Shown here: piece after piece, positions 24,986 through 36,000 of the stretch
Numbering within the stretch: the first letter of the stretch is position 1
How the letters are laid out: the number at the start of each line of letters is the position of its first letter
DNA from: Clostridium sp. CAG:433
GTDB taxonomy: Bacteria; Bacillota_I; Bacilli_A; RF39; UBA660
NCBI GenBank assembly: GCA_000433675.1
Contig: FR893564.1
Coordinates: 1 to 64,000, forward strand
Direction: 5' to 3'
DNA length: 64,000 bases
Made by a program: the position numbers and the translations under genes
Notes under the pieces: model-generated
Seen by the model: the letters and a program-made list of their open reading frames with translations, nothing else
The model's database searches: none
What the model was told of the DNA's origin: nothing

Positions 24986-27115
24986 ATGGAAGAAAAAGAT
25001 GTAAATAATAATGAAGAAAAAAACATTAATTCAGATGATAATTCTAAAGAAGAAGTAATAAGAAATGATAATACTTTAAATGAAGAAAACACTGAAGTTA
25101 ATGAAACAACTAGTGAAAAAACAGAAAAAGAAAATGAGTCTAATGAGACTTTAAAGTCTTCAGATGAAGTAAAGGAAAAAAATGAAGAAGTAGTTACAGA
25201 AGAAAAAACAAAGATAAGTGAAAAATTTTCTTTTATAACAAAGAATAGTTCATTAAAAAAGATATTAATAATTGTTTTAGCAGTTATTATTCTATTAATC
25301 GGTGTAAGAGCGGCATTTAATAAATTCGCTAAAAATGATAATATTTCAGGAGTAAAGAAAGTTTTAAGTGCAAAATATACAAGTGTATCATGCATTAACT
25401 CTTCTTGTGATGGATTTATTGTTATTGATGGAGATAAATTAAGTAAATATAAAGTTTATTTATATAATTCAGATGGTAAAAAAATAGCAAATTATAAAGT
25501 TAATTATAATAAAGATGATAAAACAACTGAAGTTCCAGTTTCTATTGGAAGTGACTATTATATATCAACAACAGTTAATGCTACTAACCTAAAAGTTTCA
25601 AAATATTCTATTAAAAATAAAAGAGGAAAAGCAGTATTTGAAACAAGTAATCCGCTTTCAATAATTAATGATAATTTAATTGCTATGAAAGAAAAAAATA
25701 ATTATAGTATATTAAACAAAAAAGGAAAAACAATTTACAATAACATAGCGGATATTGATGAATATCTAAACGGTAAATATATTGCTGTAAAAATAAATGA
25801 TACATATTCTATTCTTGATTCAAAGGGAGAAAAAGTATTAACAAACTATAGTATTAGTAAAGTTGTAACTGATGAAAATGATAAGGAATTATATGCAATA
25901 GTAAAAAATACAGTAGATGATGTATATAATTATTATAGTTTTTCAAAAGGTGAAATAATTGGTGATAGTTTTATTAGTTATAGAACTGGTGAAAGTGATT
26001 ATGAATTTATAATAACTAAAAAAGAAAATGATAATAATGTTAAGTATACACTTACAAAAGATGGAAAACAAACAAAGGCAAAAGATACAAATCAAATTGC
26101 GAAAAAAATAAAAGAACAAATTGATACTAATAAATATACATTATATTCAGATAGTGTTTATGATGAAAATCAAAAGAATGTATTAGTTACTAATACAGAA
26201 GAAAAATCAGTTGGTGTATTAAATATAAAAAGTAAAGAATATAAAGCAATATATGCTTATAAACAAAATAAATCATACTATTATTCAACAGTATCAGATA
26301 TAGATAGTAATGATAAAGATAATGCAATTTTAAAAATATCTTGTTCAGAATCATATTGTGATACAAAACAAACTGTTATATATGATATGAAAAATAATAA
26401 GTCATTATATAAATCAGAAGGTATTAATGTTTCTGATTATAAAGAATACGATGGCGGATACAAAGTAATTGATTTTAGTTCTGATAAAAGTAACAAATAT
26501 GGAAGCAAAAATGTAGTATTTGATAAAAATAATAAAGAGTTAGAAGTATCAGAAAATGATATAACAATAATAGATAAAAAACTTATTGTTGGAAAAGAAT
26601 CAAGTTATTCAATGTCATTATATTCTGTAAAAAATAACAAAATGATTAGTGATAAAAAAGTTAAAAGAGTAGAAATTAATGACAAAGTAGTTTATAAATA
26701 TACTGATTCAAGTGATAATACAATAATATTAGATTCTAATGGTAAAGAAGTTATAAAAGTATCTGATAGTGATTACATAACATTAAATAAAGATCATTAC
26801 GTTTATGTAAAAGATAATGTATTATATACATATAACATAACAAAAGAAAAAACATATAAATATAAATTAAAAGATAATGAAAAATTAAATGATGCATCAG
26901 GAAGTGTTGTTAGTCCATATAGAAATGCAATATTTGTAAATAATAGTTCTGATAAATATATAAAGATAATTAATTTTAAAGGTAATCAAATAAAGAAAAT
27001 TAAGAATCTTGAAATATCATCAGTTGAATTAAATAAAGATAATGATAAAGCATTTATAATTGTTAAGAAAAATACAAATGAAGGAAGTTTATACGGACTT
27101 TATGTTGCTGAATAG
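24986..27115 (+). CDS. Membrane-anchored extracytoplasmic protein with WG-like repeats
   Basis: 709 residues. Residues 1-85 are acidic, Glu/Asn/Ser-rich and probably disordered in the cytoplasm; one membrane helix lies at about 90-110 (ILIIVLAVIILLIG). The remaining ~590 residues are outside and consist of short beta-strand units such as YSILNKKGKTIYN and YSILDSKGEKVL, recalling WG/propeller-type repeats. Paired cysteines (SCINSSCDG; SCSESYCD) may form disulfides. AGAAGGAGTG precedes the ATG. A surface or envelope role is inferred; the family is not recognised. Confidence 0.65.
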   Translation: MEEKDVNNNEEKNINSDDNSKEEVIRNDNTLNEENTEVNETTSEKTEKENESNETLKSSDEVKEKNEEVVTEEKTKISEKFSFITKNSSLKKILIIVLAVIILLIGVRAAFNKFAKNDNISGVKKVLSAKYTSVSCINSSCDGFIVIDGDKLSKYKVYLYNSDGKKIANYKVNYNKDDKTTEVPVSIGSDYYISTTVNATNLKVSKYSIKNKRGKAVFETSNPLSIINDNLIAMKEKNNYSILNKKGKTIYNNIADIDEYLNGKYIAVKINDTYSILDSKGEKVLTNYSISKVVTDENDKELYAIVKNTVDDVYNYYSFSKGEIIGDSFISYRTGESDYEFIITKKENDNNVKYTLTKDGKQTKAKDTNQIAKKIKEQIDTNKYTLYSDSVYDENQKNVLVTNTEEKSVGVLNIKSKEYKAIYAYKQNKSYYYSTVSDIDSNDKDNAILKISCSESYCDTKQTVIYDMKNNKSLYKSEGINVSDYKEYDGGYKVIDFSSDKSNKYGSKNVVFDKNNKELEVSENDITIIDKKLIVGKESSYSMSLYSVKNNKMISDKKVKRVEINDKVVYKYTDSSDNTIILDSNGKEVIKVSDSDYITLNKDHYVYVKDNVLYTYNITKEKTYKYKLKDNEKLNDASGSVVSPYRNAIFVNNSSDKYIKIINFKGNQIKKIKNLEISSVELNKDNDKAFIIVKKNTNEGSLYGLYVAE

Positions 27116-27140
27116 GAACCAAAAAAAGGTTCCTTTTTTT
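27115..27140 (+). terminator. Terminator fused to the next promoter
   Basis: GGAACC (27115-27120) / GGTTCC (27128-27133) with T7; the last two T are the start of the following TTGACA. Confidence 0.9.
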
Positions 27141-27167
27141 GACAAATTACAAATAATCTGGTAATAT
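27139..27167 (+). promoter_or_regulatory. Promoter of the interrupted gene
   Basis: TTGACA (27139-27144), 17-bp spacer, TAATAT (27162-27167). Confidence 0.8.
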
Positions 27168-27193
27168 ACTTCCTGCACTAAAGGGAGTTGATA

Positions 27194-28135
27194 ATGATGG
27201 AATCATTTATTGATACAAATACAATTACAGATGATGAAGAATTATTAAAAGCATTAAAACATAATAATAAAGTTTCATCTTCTATGAAACAAGAAATAAA
27301 AGAAATGGAAAAGTTAGATGAAGCAAATAAAAAGATGAGTTTTAAAATAGAAAAACAAAATTTTGAAGAAGATGATGAATATGAATAAGAACAAGATGAA
27401 GATTCAGATTATTTATATTATTATGAGCCAATTAAAGATGTTAGTGAAGATATAAGTATAACTGAATTAGAAAAGATTATAAAAGAAAACTTACCAAGTA
27501 AAAACAATCCAAATTATTTTAAAATAATATCACGTATGATGGCTGAAATTCTTAAAGAAATAATGGAATATGAAGAGATTAAATCAGATTCCATTGGAGA
27601 AAAAGAAATAATAGAAGAAACTCAAAAATTAATAGATTTAAATAAAAGAAAAATTAATTTTATAAGAAGTACAAAAGAAAAAGAAACAAATGAAGAAGAA
27701 GTAAAAGAAAATAATTTATACTTTTTAAAAACAACAAGTGGGAATATTTATTGTTTAAATGATTTAGATAAGATAAAAAATGAGTATTATGAATCATTTG
27801 AAGAATTATTTAAATCTATTAAAGACGGAACATTTAAAAGAGCAAAAAGATTAAATTCAAATAATCTTAAAACATCATCATTATCAGAAGTAAGAGGATT
27901 TAAAACTAGAGTATTATTTGATAAGTTAGATGAAAATAATTATATTATAATAATGTGTGTTGTAAAAAAATGTAATTATGACAATGGTTATAAAAAATCT
28001 CTTGAAACTAGAGGTTTAACATATAGAGCAATGAAACCAAAGATATTAAGTCAAAAAAATTCAGAGGAAAGTAAAACTGAAAATAAAGATATTGAGAAAA
28101 AACTTTTCTTAAAACTTGAAAATAGAAGGGGATAA
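27194..28135 (+). pseudogene. Acidic helical gene split by an in-frame TAA
   Basis: A strong promoter and AAGGGAG site lead to ATG 27194. After 64 codons a TAA occurs at 27386-27388, yet the same frame stays open for another 249 codons to the stop at 28133-28135. The codons on both sides of the TAA are Glu/Asp-rich (DDEYE, then EQDEDSD), so a GAA-to-TAA change is the simplest explanation. The downstream ATG at 27536 has no ribosome-binding site. The C-terminal part has FKTRVLFDKLDENNYIIIMCVVKK, which loosely recalls RelE/HigB-type toxins; that is only a suggestion. It is followed 2 nt later by the 517-residue gene. Confidence 0.7.
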
Positions 28136-28137
28136 TA

Positions 28138-29691
28138 ATGTTGAAGAAAGAATTAATTTTTAAAATAAAAAGAAAAATTATGGAATATGAATCAAAAATG
28201 AATTCTTATAAAAAATCAGAACTTGAATATCTAAATAGAGTACCATCAATATATGATTATACAATTAGTTTTAATGATTTTAAAAATTTTGATTTAATAT
28301 ATACAGGAATTATTTTAGGTAATAATTATGATGATTTTGAATCAATTAAGTATTTACCAGAAGATTTAATAGAGGCTTTTAATGATGATAATTTTGAGTT
28401 TATAAAAAGAATTTATAGTGCTGAAGAAGGAGATTTTAACGATTTTATAGCATATGAAGTAAATAAATATAAGATGGATGATGATTTGATAGAATCTACA
28501 AGATATTTTGAAAAATTTCGTAAAATACTTAAGTTGATAAATGAAAAAGATTTTGAGACAATATCAGATTTTTTTAGGTGTATATATTTTGAAAAAGACT
28601 CAAAAGCAAAGTATTTGGAAGATGATTATCCAGATATAGATGTAATTTCAAAAGAGGAAAGAAATTTTATATTAGAAACAGATAATGTTGAAGAATTTTT
28701 TGACAGAATTGAGGCAACTAAGAAAGAAATAAAACTAGAAAATAAAAGATTGAATAAATTATATAGTGATAAAATAACAAAATTAAATAGACTTATAAAT
28801 AATCTAGAAAAAAATACAAATGGGGAAGAAATAACAAATATTGATGAATTATTAGATTATGCTGGTGAAGAATTTAGACATGATATTTTAATTTATATAA
28901 AAGAAAATAATAAAACATGTAATGAGAAATTAGAAAGAAAATATTTAAATCTAAAGAAAAATTCAATATCTAAATTTATAAATATTTTTGGAAAGAATAA
29001 TATTGATTTTATGTTATTTAATGATGCAGAAAAGAAAATTATTATGTCACGTGGTTATGATTTTGTAGAGAGAATAATTAATTTTTTAAATAAAATTGGT
29101 TATGAGTTTAAAAATGAAATTTTATTAATTATCGCTGGAACAAACAATGATATATTATCTAGCATAGAAGAATTTATAAAAAAAGATTATATTAATAGTG
29201 AGTTTGTAAGAAATAATATTAATGTATTATTGCCATCAAATGATTTAGATGAAGTATCTTATAATCTATTAACTAGAAATATGAATTTACTATTAGATAA
29301 AGGTATAAATATTAAAGGTCTTGATTCTGACGGAATGGATTTTTATGTATCAAGTACAGAATTAATAGAAGACAATTTATCTGTTATAGAAGAATCAAAG
29401 GTAAATATTAAAACAAGAAATTTAAAAAATTATAACTTCTTAGGTGAAGAAGATTTAAAGGGTAAAATTAATAATCTAAAAGAACTTGGAATAAGTATAA
29501 ATAGTAATATTGAAGTACTAAATAGTGATATAAATATTATTAAAAGAATAAAATTATGTAATAGTTTAGGTATATCTATTTATGATGAAAATAACAAAAT
29601 AAAAAAAGATATATTAAATAAAGATTTATTCTTTGTTCCAGATTCAAAAATTGATGAATATGTTAATGAAAAGACTTTGGTTTTAAATTAA
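28138..29691 (+). CDS. Hypothetical protein, 517 residues
   Basis: Not recognised. Soluble, strongly helical and charged; a coiled-coil-like stretch lies at about 195-225, and the C-terminal third has irregular leucine-rich units (NLKELGISINSNIEVLNSDI...). GAAGGGG precedes the ATG, 2 nt after the preceding interrupted gene, so the pair forms an operon. The terminator overlaps its stop codon. Confidence 0.6.
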   Translation: MLKKELIFKIKRKIMEYESKMNSYKKSELEYLNRVPSIYDYTISFNDFKNFDLIYTGIILGNNYDDFESIKYLPEDLIEAFNDDNFEFIKRIYSAEEGDFNDFIAYEVNKYKMDDDLIESTRYFEKFRKILKLINEKDFETISDFFRCIYFEKDSKAKYLEDDYPDIDVISKEERNFILETDNVEEFFDRIEATKKEIKLENKRLNKLYSDKITKLNRLINNLEKNTNGEEITNIDELLDYAGEEFRHDILIYIKENNKTCNEKLERKYLNLKKNSISKFINIFGKNNIDFMLFNDAEKKIIMSRGYDFVERIINFLNKIGYEFKNEILLIIAGTNNDILSSIEEFIKKDYINSEFVRNNINVLLPSNDLDEVSYNLLTRNMNLLLDKGINIKGLDSDGMDFYVSSTELIEDNLSVIEESKVNIKTRNLKNYNFLGEEDLKGKINNLKELGISINSNIEVLNSDINIIKRIKLCNSLGISIYDENNKIKKDILNKDLFFVPDSKIDEYVNEKTLVLN

Positions 29692-29701
29692 AGTCTTTTT
29701 T
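29671..29701 (+). terminator. Terminator after the 517-residue gene
   Basis: AAGACTTT (29671-29678) with AAAGTCTT (29690-29697), then T run. Confidence 0.8.
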
Positions 29702-29788
29702 AGTTAAACGAATTAAACTTTTCCTTGCTTTTATTTGTATTATAAAGTAAAATAGAGGTGTTGTAAAAAAATAAGTGTGGTGAAAAAT

Positions 29789-31375
29789 ATGTTACAAGTA
29801 AATAATTTAAGTTTAAAATTTAATACAAGAGTATTATTTGAAAATGTTAATTTAAAATTTGAAAAAGGAAACTGTTATGGTGTAATAGGCGCAAATGGTG
29901 CGGGAAAATCTACATTCTTAAAAGTACTTAGTGGAGAAATAGAATCAACAACAGGTTCTATTGTTATGTCTAAAGGTGAAAGAATGTCAGTATTAAAACA
30001 AGATCATAATGCTTATGATGAATATAAAGTACTTGATACAGTAATAATGGGTAATACAAAACTTTATAGCATAATGAAAGAAAAAGATGCATTATATTCA
30101 AAAGAAGATTTTACAGAATCTGATGGTATAAAAGCAGGTGAGTTAGAAGCAGAATTTGCTGATCTTAATGGATGGAATGCTGAAAGTGATGCTGCTATAC
30201 TTTTAAGTGGACTTGGAATAGATGTTAGTTATCATGAAAAACTAATGAAAGATTTAAGTGGTGCAGAAAAAGTAAAGGTATTACTAGCATCTGCTCTTTT
30301 TGGTGATCCTGATATACTAATACTTGATGAACCAACAAACTATCTTGATATAGAAGCAAAAGTATGGCTTGAAGAATTTTTACTTAACTTTGATAATACA
30401 GTAATAGTAGTATCACATGATAGACACTTCTTAAATAAAGTATGTACACATATGCTTGATATAGATTATGGTAAGATTACATTATTTATTGGTAACTACG
30501 ACTTTTGGTATGAATCAAGTCAGTTAATATTAAAACAAATGAAAGATTCAAATAAAAAGAAAGAAGAAAAAATAAAGGAATTAAAAGACTTTATCGCAAG
30601 ATTCTCTGCAAATGCATCAAAAAGTAAACAAGCAACAAGTAGAAAAAAATCATTAGAAAAAATTGAACTTGAAGAAATGAAAGCATCTTCTAGAAGATAT
30701 CCATATATAAATTTTGAAGTAGAAAGACCTCTTGGAAAAGATGTACTTGAGTTAAAAGGAATAAGCAAAACTATTGATGGAGAGGTTGTACTTAAAAATA
30801 TGAACTTAACTATTAATACAAATGATAAAGTAGGTTTTGTTGGAACTAATGAACTTGCAATAACAACACTTTTTAAAATAATAACAGGTGAATTAGAACC
30901 AGATTCTGGTGAAGTAAAATGGGGAACAACAGTAAAATATGATTATTTTCCTAAAAATCATGATAAGTTTTTCGATAATAATTATGATTTAATTGACTGG
31001 TTAAGACAATATTCAAAAGAACAAGAAGAACCATTTATTAGAGGATTTTTAGGTAGAATGTTATTTTCTGGTGATGAAGCACTAAAGAAAGTAAAAGTAT
31101 TATCAGGTGGAGAAAAGGTAAGATGTATGATGAGTAAACTTATGCTTAGTGGAGCAAATGTTCTTGTTATGGATGATCCAACTAACCATTTAGATATTGA
31201 GTCAATAACATCACTTAATAAAGGTATGGAAAACTTTAAGGGAGCACTTTTATTCTCATCACATGACCATGAACTTTTATCGACAGTTGCAAATAGAATT
31301 ATAGAATTTAAAGAAGACGGAAAATATGTTGATAAAATGATGAATTATGATGAATATTTAGAATCTGTTAAGTAG
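29789..31375 (+). CDS. ABC-F ATPase, YbiT-like
   Basis: 528 residues from ATG 29789 (upstream GTGs belong to the GTGTGGTG ribosome-binding site). Two ABC domains joined by a Lys/Glu-rich helical linker, and no membrane segments: the ABC-F class that acts on ribosomes. Domain 1 has GANGAGKST, signature LSGAE, ILDEPTNYLD, and the switch His. Domain 2 has signature LSGGEK and VMDDPTNHLD, but its Walker A reads GTNELAITT, lacking the GK(S/T). The gene is followed after 7 nt by a small hypothetical gene in the same operon. Confidence 0.9.
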   Translation: MLQVNNLSLKFNTRVLFENVNLKFEKGNCYGVIGANGAGKSTFLKVLSGEIESTTGSIVMSKGERMSVLKQDHNAYDEYKVLDTVIMGNTKLYSIMKEKDALYSKEDFTESDGIKAGELEAEFADLNGWNAESDAAILLSGLGIDVSYHEKLMKDLSGAEKVKVLLASALFGDPDILILDEPTNYLDIEAKVWLEEFLLNFDNTVIVVSHDRHFLNKVCTHMLDIDYGKITLFIGNYDFWYESSQLILKQMKDSNKKKEEKIKELKDFIARFSANASKSKQATSRKKSLEKIELEEMKASSRRYPYINFEVERPLGKDVLELKGISKTIDGEVVLKNMNLTINTNDKVGFVGTNELAITTLFKIITGELEPDSGEVKWGTTVKYDYFPKNHDKFFDNNYDLIDWLRQYSKEQEEPFIRGFLGRMLFSGDEALKKVKVLSGGEKVRCMMSKLMLSGANVLVMDDPTNHLDIESITSLNKGMENFKGALLFSSHDHELLSTVANRIIEFKEDGKYVDKMMNYDEYLESVK

Positions 31376-31382
31376 GTGAATT

Positions 31383-31676
31383 ATGGAAAGAGAAAACTTA
31401 TTTAATCTTTACGTAGAAGCATATTTTGGAGTAAGAGAAATGGATGAATATGATTTAAAAGAATATGTTCTTAAAGATATTGAGAACTATATAAAAGATT
31501 TTGTATATACAAATGATATAGATATAAATTATGCCAAGGAAAATGCTGAAAGAATAAAAGATGAAGTAAATATAAAAACTAAATTACAATCTAGTTTAAT
31601 ACTCTTAAATAAAATGAATGCACCAGAAGAACTTATATTACTTGTTAGAAAAAAGATAAAAGGATTAAACGATTAA
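31383..31676 (+). CDS. Hypothetical protein, 97 residues
   Basis: Acidic helical protein starting MERENLFNLYVEAYFG; no motif recognised. AGGTG ribosome-binding site overlaps the stop of the ABC-F gene, so it is co-translated with it. Followed by a terminator. Confidence 0.6.
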   Translation: MERENLFNLYVEAYFGVREMDEYDLKEYVLKDIENYIKDFVYTNDIDINYAKENAERIKDEVNIKTKLQSSLILLNKMNAPEELILLVRKKIKGLND

Positions 31677-31703
31677 AAAGGAAAATTAAATTTTTCTTTT
31701 TTT
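31672..31703 (+). terminator. Terminator of the ABC-F operon
   Basis: AAAGGAAAA-TTAAA-TTTTTCTTT hairpin with a T7 tail. Confidence 0.6.
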
Positions 31704-31708
31704 GTATA

Positions 31709-31737
31709 TTGACTAAAAGATTTCTATAATATATCAT
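31709..31737 (+). promoter_or_regulatory. Promoter of the 34-residue-repeat gene
   Basis: TTGACT (31709-31714), 17-bp spacer, TATCAT (31732-31737). Confidence 0.65.
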
Positions 31738-31760
31738 ATAAAGTCAAGAGGTGGAAATAT

Positions 31761-32990
31761 ATGAAAATAGAAATGATGGAGTTTTTATCGGATAAAATAA
31801 CAGATATAAATTTATTAAAAAAGTTAATATTAACTTTAGATAAAATGTCTTCAAACAATTTAAAGAGATTTCTTGATGAATTAAAAAGGTCTGATTATAA
31901 CGAATATATATGCAAAATGATGATTGATTTAAATGAAGGAAAAGAAATAACAAAAGAACAAAAGAATATAATAGAAAAATTAAAAAATTATGACTATAAT
32001 GAAAATGTATACAATATAGCTATAAATAATGATGTACTAAAGTCGAAAACGATAGAAGAAAAAATAAAATTAATAGAAGAATTAAAAAAATGCAATTATA
32101 GTTATACTGCATATGACATAGCAGTTGATGAAGATGTATTAGAAACAAGAACAACAGAAGAACAAATAAGGTTAATGGAAGAATTAGAAAAATGTGATTA
32201 TAATTCTGCTACATACCGCATCGCAATGTATAGTGATGTATTAGAAACAAGAACAACAGATGAACAAATAAAACTAATGGAAGAATTAAAGAATCGTGAT
32301 TATAATGAAGATGCGTGTGATATAGCTACAGATGAAAATGTATTAAGCACAAGAACAGTAGAAGAACAAATAAAACTAATGGAAGAACTAGAGAATTGTG
32401 ATCCTTTTGAAGATGTACTTGATATAGCTTTAGATAATAATATATTAAGAAAAAGAACAAATGAAGAACAAATAAGATTAATGGAAGAGTATAAAAAATG
32501 TGATTATGATAAAAAAGTATATATAATAGTTAGAGATACATATGTATTGAACGAAAGAACAACAGATGAACAAATAAGATTGATTGAAGCAATAAAAAGA
32601 TATGATTATAATTTGTGCGCATTTAAAATAGCTACAGATGAAAATGTATTAAGTACAAGAACATTAGAAGAACAAATAAAATTAATGGAAGAACTAAAGA
32701 ATTGTGATTATAATAAAAATGTGCTTGATACAGCTATAGACAGAGATTTGTTGAGAAAAAAATCATTAGAAAAACAAATAAAGTTAATGAAAAAGCTTTA
32801 TCTAGAAGAATTAGAAAAGCAAAAGACAGCAATACATAGTGAAAATATGAGAAAAATTTCAAATGTAACAGAATTTAAAATGTATTTAAATGAATTAAAG
32901 CAAGAATTAGGAAAAGATACGGATGTAAAGTCAGATACTGTTGTACTTAAATTTACTCCAGATAAAAAGAAGAAAAGAAAAGAAAATTAA
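31761..32990 (+). CDS. Tandem 34-residue helical repeat protein
   Basis: 409 residues. After a diverged N-terminal unit there are eight consecutive repeats of 34 residues (about 72-345). Each has the form (C/Y)DYN-x-x-x-Y-x-IA-x-D-x-x-VL-x-x-RT-x-EEQI(K/R)LMEELK: two short helices per unit, like TPR-, PPR- or HEAT-type solenoids. No signal peptide and no enzyme motif, so a scaffold or binding role is likely. AAGAGGTGG precedes the ATG. I do not recognise the exact family. Confidence 0.7.
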   Translation: MKIEMMEFLSDKITDINLLKKLILTLDKMSSNNLKRFLDELKRSDYNEYICKMMIDLNEGKEITKEQKNIIEKLKNYDYNENVYNIAINNDVLKSKTIEEKIKLIEELKKCNYSYTAYDIAVDEDVLETRTTEEQIRLMEELEKCDYNSATYRIAMYSDVLETRTTDEQIKLMEELKNRDYNEDACDIATDENVLSTRTVEEQIKLMEELENCDPFEDVLDIALDNNILRKRTNEEQIRLMEEYKKCDYDKKVYIIVRDTYVLNERTTDEQIRLIEAIKRYDYNLCAFKIATDENVLSTRTLEEQIKLMEELKNCDYNKNVLDTAIDRDLLRKKSLEKQIKLMKKLYLEELEKQKTAIHSENMRKISNVTEFKMYLNELKQELGKDTDVKSDTVVLKFTPDKKKKRKEN

Positions 32991-33063
32991 ATTTTTCTTT
33001 CTTTTTTTCTTTATAGAAACTAAAAAAATTGATATAATGAATATGGAAGTAAGGGTGGTAATA

Positions 33064-36000
33064 ATGGATAGTAAATTAGAATTATTTTTAAGTAAAATAA
33101 ATTTACCAAAAGAAGATTATAATTATTTTAATGAAGGTAAAATTTTAAAAATAAAATCAACAAAAGATAAATTAAACTGGGATTTTATAATTGAAACTAA
33201 AGAATTATTACCAATAAAAATCTTAGAATATTTAGATGAAAACATAAAAAAAGGTTTTCCTAATCTAAATACAGTAACATATGAAATAGTACCTAAAACA
33301 GTTAATAAGTTATTAATAAATAGTTATTTTAATTATATAATTAATAAACTATCTTTAGGCAAAGCAGTTTCAATGATTTTTTATGGAAAAGAAATAAAGG
33401 CTACTACTAATGGAATGGTTATAACAGCATCAAATAAAGCAGAAGAAAATATGATAAATAGTAGATTAAATGAAATAATTAATACATATCATAAAATTGG
33501 TTTTGGAAGTCTAAATTTAAAAATAGAATTATTAGATGGCGGAAATGAATTAAAAGAAGAAATAAAAAAAGAATTAGAAGAAGAAGTAAAAGAAGCAAGC
33601 AAAGAAGCTACTGAATTTTTAAACAAACCAAAAGAAAGACCAAGAGAAAGAATGCAAATGGTATCTACTAAAAAGGATCCAGAAAGTAGTGCGATTATAG
33701 GATTTGAAAATATGAGTGATCCAGTTTCTGTACAAACTATAACTGGTGAAATGAATGATGTAACAATTGAAGGATATATATTTGGTAAAGAATTATTTGA
33801 GTCAACAAAAAGTGTATTTAAGATTATAACTTTAAAAGTATCAGATTTATCAGATAGTATTCTAGTAAAAATATTCTTTAGAAATGAAGAAGATTTTAAC
33901 AGAGTAAATGGTGAACTAAATGAAAATTCTTGGTATAAAATAAATGGTAGAGTATCATTTGATACATTCGCAAATGATTATGTATTAAGTGCTAGAAATA
34001 TTGTTCCAATTGAAAGTAAATTTAAAGAAGAAAAAGATACATCTGAAGAAAAAAGAGTAGAACTACATGCTCATACTATTATGAGTCAAATGGATGGAGT
34101 AGTTTCAGTAGAAGACTTAATAAAACAAGCAAAAAAATGGGGACATAGAGGAATAGCTGTTACAGACCATGATGGAGTACAAGCATTCCCAAATGCATTT
34201 AACTTAGTAAGAGGAATGAATAAAGATTTAAAAGAAGGAGAAGAACCTTTTAAAGTAATATATGGGTGCGAACTTGTTATGGTTGATGACAATATTGATA
34301 TTGTAATAAGACCAACAGATGAAGGAATATTAGATGCAACATATGTAGTATTCGACCTTGAAACAACAGGTTTTAATGCCGGTGGTGCAGACTCAATTAT
34401 TGAAATAGGTGCGACTAAAATAAGAAATGGTGAAATACTAGATTCATTTGATGAACTTATTGATCCAAAAAGAAAATTACCACAAAAGATAATTGATGTA
34501 ACACATATTACTGATGATATGCTTGTTGGTAAGATGAATGAAGAAGAAGGTGTAAAGAAATTTATTGAATGGATAGGCGGAGAAAATGTTCCTATGGTTG
34601 CCCACAATGCAAAATTCGACGTATCATTCATTGAAATGGCATATAAAAAATATGATTTAGGTGAATTTAAAAATCCAGTAATAGATACACTTGAACTTTC
34701 TCGTGCACTTGATAATACAGAAGCAAGACATAGTTTATCAGCAATTACAAAAAGGTATGGAGTTGTATTTGATGAAGATGCACACCATAGAGCAAATTAT
34801 GATGCTGAAGGAACAGCTTTAGTACTTCATAAAATGCTTAAAAAAATGTATGATCAAAACTTTAGAAAAATAAGTGAATTAAATAACTTAGTACCAAAGG
34901 ATGAAATACATAAATATGGTAAAACACATGATATAAATATACTTACATTAACAAGAGAAGGATTAAAAAATCTATTTACAATCGTTTCTTATGCAAATAC
35001 TAAATATTTATATAAAACACCTAGAATACTTAGAAGTGAAATAGAAAAATATAGAAAAGGTTTATTAATAGGTAGTGGATGCTATCAGAGTGAAGTATTT
35101 ACTAGTGCTAGTACAAAAAGTGATGAAGAACTTGCTAATATAATTAAATTTTATGATTATGTTGAAGTACAACCAGTAGATGAATACTGTCATTTAGTAC
35201 CATCTGTATTTGAAAATGAAGCACAACTTATTCAAAATATAGAAAAAATAGTTAGAGTTACAGAAGAAGCAGGTAAGATAATTGTCGCAACAGGAGATGT
35301 ACACCACTTAAAGAAAGAAGATAAGATTTATAGAGAAATAATCATAAATCAAAATGTACCAGGTAGAGGAAGACATCCACTTATTAGAAATAGTAAAGGT
35401 GGACAAATACCATCACAACATTTTAGAACAACAAATGAAATGCTTGAAAACTTTGAATTCTTAGGTAAAGAAAAAGCAAAAGAATTAGTAATAACAAATC
35501 CAAATAAAATACTTGATATGACGGAAGTATTTGATGTAATAATTCAAACAGGAGGAGTACCTTTTTCACCAAGAGTAAAAGCAGATGATGGTAAAACTTA
35601 TCTTGATTGCCCTAGAGTAGTTACAGACCTTGTATATGAAAAAGCAAATGATTGGTATGGTGATCCACTTCCATACAATATTGAATCAAGACTAGGTACA
35701 GAACTTTATGGCGATATAGTTTTAACAAGTGTAAAATATTATCTTGATAAAAGTTTAAGTGAAGAAGAAAAAGAAATTGAATCATTTAAACAATTACATG
35801 ATGTTATAGTAAAAGGTTCGGATGCTGTTAAAGATTTAGTTAGAAAGTATTTAGTAGATACTAGTGAAGAAGAATTAACAGGTGATGAACTAGAAAAGAA
35901 ACTAAAGAAAAGTCTAGGTGGAGTAATAGGTGCTGGATTTGATCCTATTTACTTGATTGCGCAAAGACTAGTTAAAAAATCAAATAATGATGGCTTCTTA

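Noticed and set aside
32941..33063. N-terminal extension of PolC
   Set aside because: It would begin inside the preceding gene and run through its terminator as a poly-Phe stretch; the ATG at 33064 has a proper AAGGGTGG site.
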